From: Dehalogenimonas alkenigignens
Lineage (GTDB): Bacteria; Chloroflexota; Dehalococcoidia; Dehalococcoidales; Dehalococcoidaceae
Length of the DNA: 64,000 bases
Reading direction: 5' to 3'
NCBI RefSeq assembly: GCF_001466665.1
Contig: NZ_KQ758903.1
Span: 493,684-557,683, forward strand
Each line of letters begins with the position of its first letter. The first letter of the stretch is position 1. The notes under the pieces are model-generated. The model was not told where the DNA came from. It saw only the letters and a program-made list of their open reading frames with translations, and did no database searches. This document shows, in pieces, positions 60,066 to 64,000 of this stretch. Position numbers and translations under genes: made by a program.

Positions 60066-61481
60066 TTAGGAGTGGGTGTCGCGGCCGTTGATCGTCGAGT
60101 CGATGGCGTAGGTCGGCAGCTCGATGTCCCAGAACTTCTCCGGGGCATGCAGGCCGTCGTGATAGAAGACGTCGTCCATCTGCTTGAAGAAGCCGTTGAA
60201 CAGCGAGGTGTTGGCCAGCGTCGCCTGAACCACTTCGTGAATACCGGACAGGTGGTCCTTGGAGAAGGTGCAGACTGCCAGGCATTTGCCTGAAGTGCAG
60301 GCGTTTGGTAGGGCACGGAAGGCGGCGCACTTGCGGGAATCTTCGAACCAGGCCTTGTGGCCGGCGTTGTTCCAGCCGCCGATAGTCTCCCAGTAGGGTT
60401 CCTTCTCGATGGAGATGGCGCCCTCGCCGCAGGTCTCGGCGCATTTCATGCAGGTCTTGCAGAAGTTGAGATAGCCGGCGTCGATAGGCTTGTCCGGCGC
60501 CAGCGGCAGGTTGGTCAGCATGGTGAAGGCGCCGACGATGGGGCCGTGCTCCGGGGTGATAAGGCGGTTCATGCGGCCCATCTCGCCGCGGCCGGAGACG
60601 GTGGCCAGCGCCGGGGCGATACCGATGGTGTTGATTGAATACTGGCCGACGGCCTGGTAGCCGAGGCTGCGGATGAACTCCATGGTGGCTGCTTGGGTGT
60701 TGGCGTTGCGGCCGTAGCGGATCTGTGACATCAGGAGCGTCGGGTTGACCTTGAAGAGGTTGATGGACTCCTGGTTGATGATTTCGATGGCATATTTGAA
60801 AGAGTTGGGAATGACGTTGTCCTGGTACCCGTTGGCCAGGGTGCGGATGGACGCCTTGTCGGTATCCTCCCAGACGTTGCGGATCTTGCCGCCGCCTTCG
60901 AAATCATAGATCAGTTTCTTGGTTTTGCCCTCTTCCAGTTCGATGAAACCTATGCTCATGGCGCCGACGCTGCGCATGAAGGTGCGGAGTAGAGAGGCGG
61001 CTTCCTCAGGTGAGCCCTGCCACTTTGAAACACCGCGGGCCTCCGGGAGGGTAGCCTTCTGAGCGCCCAGGAAACTCTGGCTGACCGACTGGTTGCTGCC
61101 GACGTTGGATGAGTAAGCCAGGTCTTTCAGGGTAAAGCCGGGTTTGTCTTCCTTGAGGAACTTGGTCTCCTCTTCCTTTTTCAGGGCGGAGCGGCGGTCC
61201 CATTCAGCCTGGTCATAGAGCGACAACCGGTACCCGCTGGCCTTAGTGCCGCGCATGGTGTCGTTCTCTGAGTAGCGCTGCATCTCGTCCCAATCGACTT
61301 CGGTGGTCATTTCGAGGTGTTCGCGGGTCTTGATCCACCACGGCCGCTTGGTGTAAAGGCCGTCTTTGGCTGCCATTTCATCCAGATCGGCAAAGGCAGG
61401 TGCCGCGGCCATGGCGCCGCCGGCGACTCCGAGTGCTTTCATAAAGTCGCGGCGAGACATGGTGCTGTGGTACTTGTTCAT
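60066..61481 (-). CDS. rdhA: reductive dehalogenase catalytic subunit, RdhA4
   Basis: A 471-aa RdhA, divergent in sequence from RdhA1-3. It starts ATG 61481 after GGAGGAATC. The twin-arginine signal is SRRDFMKALG. Cluster 1 is C341xxC344xxC347xxxC351, followed by Gly instead of the usual Pro. Cluster 2 is C385-x9-C395-x4-C400-x3-C404, which has CX4C in place of the usual CX2C. The N-terminal portion is shorter by ~30 residues than the others. It ends in the bidirectional terminator. No rdhB is adjacent. One half of the rdhA palindrome lies 97 bases upstream. It is a full-length reading frame, so probably functional, though the cluster-2 spacing is unusual. Confidence 0.93.
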   Translation of the reverse strand: MNKYHSTMSRRDFMKALGVAGGAMAAAPAFADLDEMAAKDGLYTKRPWWIKTREHLEMTTEVDWDEMQRYSENDTMRGTKASGYRLSLYDQAEWDRRSALKKEEETKFLKEDKPGFTLKDLAYSSNVGSNQSVSQSFLGAQKATLPEARGVSKWQGSPEEAASLLRTFMRSVGAMSIGFIELEEGKTKKLIYDFEGGGKIRNVWEDTDKASIRTLANGYQDNVIPNSFKYAIEIINQESINLFKVNPTLLMSQIRYGRNANTQAATMEFIRSLGYQAVGQYSINTIGIAPALATVSGRGEMGRMNRLITPEHGPIVGAFTMLTNLPLAPDKPIDAGYLNFCKTCMKCAETCGEGAISIEKEPYWETIGGWNNAGHKAWFEDSRKCAAFRALPNACTSGKCLAVCTFSKDHLSGIHEVVQATLANTSLFNGFFKQMDDVFYHDGLHAPEKFWDIELPTYAIDSTINGRDTHS

Positions 61482-61577
61482 TCAGATTCCTCCATTTTTA
61501 CGGGCGCTGAACATCATCTGAACACTGTCCGCGCCTCGAGATTACATTAATATTATAAATGACTACGTTGATTCTAG

Positions 61578-61599
61578 GTATCCGCCGATATGCGTATTT
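61578..61599. promoter_or_regulatory. degenerate rdhA palindrome (half-site) before rdhA4
   Basis: The half ATGC-GT-ATTT (61590-61599) is exact. The other half (61578-61589) keeps only 4 of 8 dyad positions. It lies in the 257-base gap between rdhA4 and the terminator of clpC. Confidence 0.4.
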
Positions 61600-61689
61600 T
61601 TAATAATAGTTTAATAACGAATTTTGAAAAGGGTTAACAGGAGTTCACCGCCGGCGGGTGAAACCTCCCCCTCTGGGCTTTCGGGGCAT

Positions 61690-61718
61690 AAAAAAGAGCC
61701 CTCAGCTAGAGGGCTCTT
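61690..61718 (-). terminator. terminator of clpC
   Basis: A 10-bp stem (AAGAGCCCTC/GAGGGCTCTT) with loop AGCTA. On the minus strand it is followed by TTTTTTATG. Confidence 0.8.
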
Positions 61719-61738
61719 GACAGGCGATTGAGCTTCGG

Positions 61739-64000
61739 TTAAACGCCGTTGCCGCCGGCGGCCAGCGCTGGCTGCTCCTCAACGGCCGGGGGCGGCAGTT
61801 CCGGGTGGCGGACGCTGAAGGCCAGTTCCTCAGCTTCGCCGGCGGCGTCGATGGTGATGGTGTCGCCGGAGGCGAAGACGCCGCGCAGCAGGTCCTCGGA
61901 CAGCCGGTCCTCAATGAGGTTCTGGATGACGCGCCGCAGCGGGCGGGCGCCGTAAACCTCGTCGTAGCCCTTCTTGCCCAGGACGTCTTTGGCCGGTTCG
62001 GTAATCTCGATGGCGATGCCCTTTTCCTTGAGCTGTTTGGTTACCGAGACGAGCTGCAGGTCGACGATCTTCCGGATCTCGTCGCGGGTCAGGGAGTGGA
62101 AGACCACTGTCGAGTCAATGCGGTTCAAGAACTCCGGCCGGAAACTCTTCTTGACCTCAGCCAGCAGCTTGTCCTTCATCCGTTCGTAGCCGATATCTAC
62201 GGCTTTGGCGGCGTCCGAAGTGGTGGTAAAGCCGATGGCCCCAGTGCCTTTCCTGATGAGATCGGCGCCGATGTTACTGGTCATGATGATGATAGTGTTC
62301 CTGAAGTCCACGCGGCGGCCTTTGGCGTCGGTCAGGTGGCCGTCGTCGAAAATCTGCAGCAGGATATTGAACACGTCGGGATGTGCCTTCTCGATTTCAT
62401 CGAGCAGCACCAGAGAGTAGCCCTTGCGTCGTACTGCTTCGGTCAGCTGACCGCCTTCCTCGAAACCGACATAGCCGGGCGGGGCGCCGACCAGGCGGGA
62501 CACGGCGAATTTTTCCATGAATTCCGACATGTCGATGCGGATCAAATTGTCCTCAGAGCCAAACATGAACTGGGCGAGGGCTCTGGCCAGCTCGGTTTTA
62601 CCGACGCCGGTAGGGCCGAGGAACACGAAATTGCCGATGGGGCGCCGCGGATCCTTGAGTCCGGCCCGGGCGCGCCTGACGGCTTTTGCGATGGTGACAA
62701 TAGCCTCGTCCTGGCCGACGATGCGCTGATGGAGGGCTTCTTCCATATGGAGCAGCCGCTCGGTCTCGTCGCCGGTGAGCTGCAGCAGAGGCACGCCGGT
62801 CCACATCGAGACAACGTCTGCGATGTCCTCTTTGCTGACCTTGGGCTTGGTGGCGCCCTGCTCCTGCTGCCACTCCTCTTCCATCTTGCGGCGCTTTTCG
62901 GCGATCTGGTATTCGCGTTCGCGCAGTTCGGCGGCGTAGTCGTACTGCTGGGTGGCCAGCGCCGCCTCTTTATCGCGGCGGTAGGAGTCTTCGGCCTTCT
63001 TGAGGTCCTTAAGAGGCATGGGCTTGGTGCGGTGGCGGATCCGGACGCGCGAGGCGGCCTCGTCAATGATGTCGATGGCCTTGTCCGGCATGAAGCGGTC
63101 GGAAATATAGCGCGCCGAGAGGTTGGCCGCCGCCTGCAAGGCGTCGTCGGTAATCTCCAAGCGGTGGTGCTCCTCGTAGCGGCTTCTGATGCCGCGCAGG
63201 ATTTCTATGGTGTCCTCGAGCGACGGTTCTTCGACGAGCACCGGCTGGAAGCGGCGTTCCAGGGCGGCGTCGCGTTCGACATGCTTGCGGTAATCATCTA
63301 GGGTGGTAGCGCCGATGACCTGGATCTCGCCGCGGGCCAGCGACGGCTTCAGGATATTGGCCGCGTCCACCGCGCCCTCGGCGGCGCCGGCGCCGACCAT
63401 GGTGTGGAACTCATCAATGAAAATTATGATATTGCCGACGGAGCGGAGCTCCTCGATGATCTTTTTCAGCCTCTCTTCGAATTCACCCCTGTATTTGGTG
63501 CCGGCGACCAGCGAAGCGATGTCCAGCGACACCAGCCGTTTGCCTTCCAGCGTCTCAGGCACGTCCGAGGCGACGATGCGGTGCGCCAGCCCTTCGACGA
63601 TAGCCGTCTTGCCGACGCCCGGTTCTCCGATTAGGGCGGGATTATTCTTGGTGCGGCGGGATAAAATCTGGATGACCCGCTCAATCTCTTTGACGCGGCC
63701 TACCACCGGGTCCAGCTTGCCAGCCCGGGCGGCGGCGGTCAGGTCCACCGAGACCGAGTCCAGGTTGGGGGTTTTCCCCGGGGCTTTGCCGGCCTTGACC
63801 GGCGCCGGGCCGCGGGAGGTGGCGCCCTGAGCCAGGACCTTGGCGATTTCGGCACGGACGCGTTCGACGTTGATGCCGAAGCTGTCCAGGACGCCGGCGG
63901 CGACGCCTTCGCCCTCGCGCAGCAGACCGAGCAGCAGGTGTTCGGTGCCGATGTAGTTGTGCCCCAGGCTGCGGGCTTCGTCAATCGCCAGCTCAATGAC
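61739..64000 (-). CDS. clpC: ClpC-type AAA+ unfoldase, C-terminal 754 codons
   Basis: The ATPase that feeds substrates to ClpP; the N-terminus lies outside the window. The visible part starts inside the N-domain ([38 protein letters not shown]). It continues through AAA module 1 ([18 protein letters not shown], Walker [15 protein letters not shown]) and a UVR-type middle segment ([23 protein letters not shown]). AAA module 2 has [16 protein letters not shown] and [19 protein letters not shown]. The final residues are a Pro/Ala-rich tail. The middle UVR segment marks it as ClpC rather than ClpB/ClpA. It is monocistronic in view. Confidence 0.95.
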   Translation of the reverse strand, partial: VIELAIDEARSLGHNYIGTEHLLLGLLREGEGVAAGVLDSFGINVERVRAEIAKVLAQGATSRGPAPVKAGKAPGKTPNLDSVSVDLTAAARAGKLDPVVGRVKEIERVIQILSRRTKNNPALIGEPGVGKTAIVEGLAHRIVASDVPETLEGKRLVSLDIASLVAGTKYRGEFEERLKKIIEELRSVGNIIIFIDEFHTMVGAGAAEGAVDAANILKPSLARGEIQVIGATTLDDYRKHVERDAALERRFQPVLVEEPSLEDTIEILRGIRSRYEEHHRLEITDDALQAAANLSARYISDRFMPDKAIDIIDEAASRVRIRHRTKPMPLKDLKKAEDSYRRDKEAALATQQYDYAAELREREYQIAEKRRKMEEEWQQEQGATKPKVSKEDIADVVSMWTGVPLLQLTGDETERLLHMEEALHQRIVGQDEAIVTIAKAVRRARAGLKDPRRPIGNFVFLGPTGVGKTELARALAQFMFGSEDNLIRIDMSEFMEKFAVSRLVGAPPGYVGFEEGGQLTEAVRRKGYSLVLLDEIEKAHPDVFNILLQIFDDGHLTDAKGRRVDFRNTIIIMTSNIGADLIRKGTGAIGFTTTSDAAKAVDIGYERMKDKLLAEVKKSFRPEFLNRIDSTVVFHSLTRDEIRKIVDLQLVSVTKQLKEKGIAIEITEPAKDVLGKKGYDEVYGARPLRRVIQNLIEDRLSEDLLRGVFASGDTITIDAAGEAEELAFSVRHPELPPPAVEEQPALAAGGNGV

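Overview
The window looks like a chromosome segment from an organohalide-respiring member of the Dehalococcoidia (Chloroflexota), most like Dehalogenimonas. Four full-length reductive dehalogenase genes (rdhA) with twin-arginine signals and ferredoxin-type cysteine motifs are present. There is also one membrane-anchor gene (rdhB) far from all of them, a homocitrate-synthase-like protein of the type shown to be Re-citrate synthase in Dehalococcoides, and a 23S-5S rRNA unit with no 16S attached. Most of the DNA is GC-rich. The clear exception is a markedly AT-rich gene at 7136-10201.

Layout. 1-5625: aspartate kinase, a lipoprotein, phosphoglycerate mutase, tRNA-Pro(CGG), MazG and a DOMON lipoprotein. 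5640-10500 is an accessory region: dispersed repeats, a HicBA toxin-antitoxin pair, a frameshifted c-type cytochrome-like lipoprotein, a large calcineurin-like phosphoesterase/STAND-type NTPase and a duplicated promoter/start segment. 10479-25307 is mostly housekeeping: ilvE, plsY, lexA with an SOS box at its own start, gyrA, hisS, LemA/TPM, a radical SAM protein and citrate synthase. 25585-25854 is the orphan rdhB behind a near-perfect sigma-70-type promoter. 26117-36037 holds galU, alaS, ruvX, tgt, an iron alcohol dehydrogenase and gyrB. 36045-45373 holds holA, a potassium uptake (Trk) cluster with a universal stress protein, a cation efflux protein, a phosphate transporter with its PhoU-like partner, gmk and remA.

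45469-52705 is the organohalide-respiration cluster. A PAS histidine kinase and an OmpR-type response regulator are divergent from three consecutive rdhA genes. Each of the three has its own strong terminator, and each is preceded by the same 35-bp block centred on a 22-bp palindrome (AAAT-N2-GCAT-N2-ATGC-N2-ATTT) 54-62 bases before its start codon. A fourth rdhA at 60066-61481 on the other strand carries one perfect half of that palindrome upstream. The palindrome is the most promising undescribed element here: a candidate operator, perhaps read by the adjacent two-component system. None of the four rdhA genes has an rdhB beside it.

The right end carries a two-gene NfnAB/GltD-type flavoprotein unit, an NTF2-like protein, the 23S and 5S rRNA genes with their own promoter and terminator, a Rieske protein, rdhA4, and the C-terminal 754 codons of clpC running off the window. 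I saw no CRISPR array, no transposase and no complete prophage. Both window edges cut genes.
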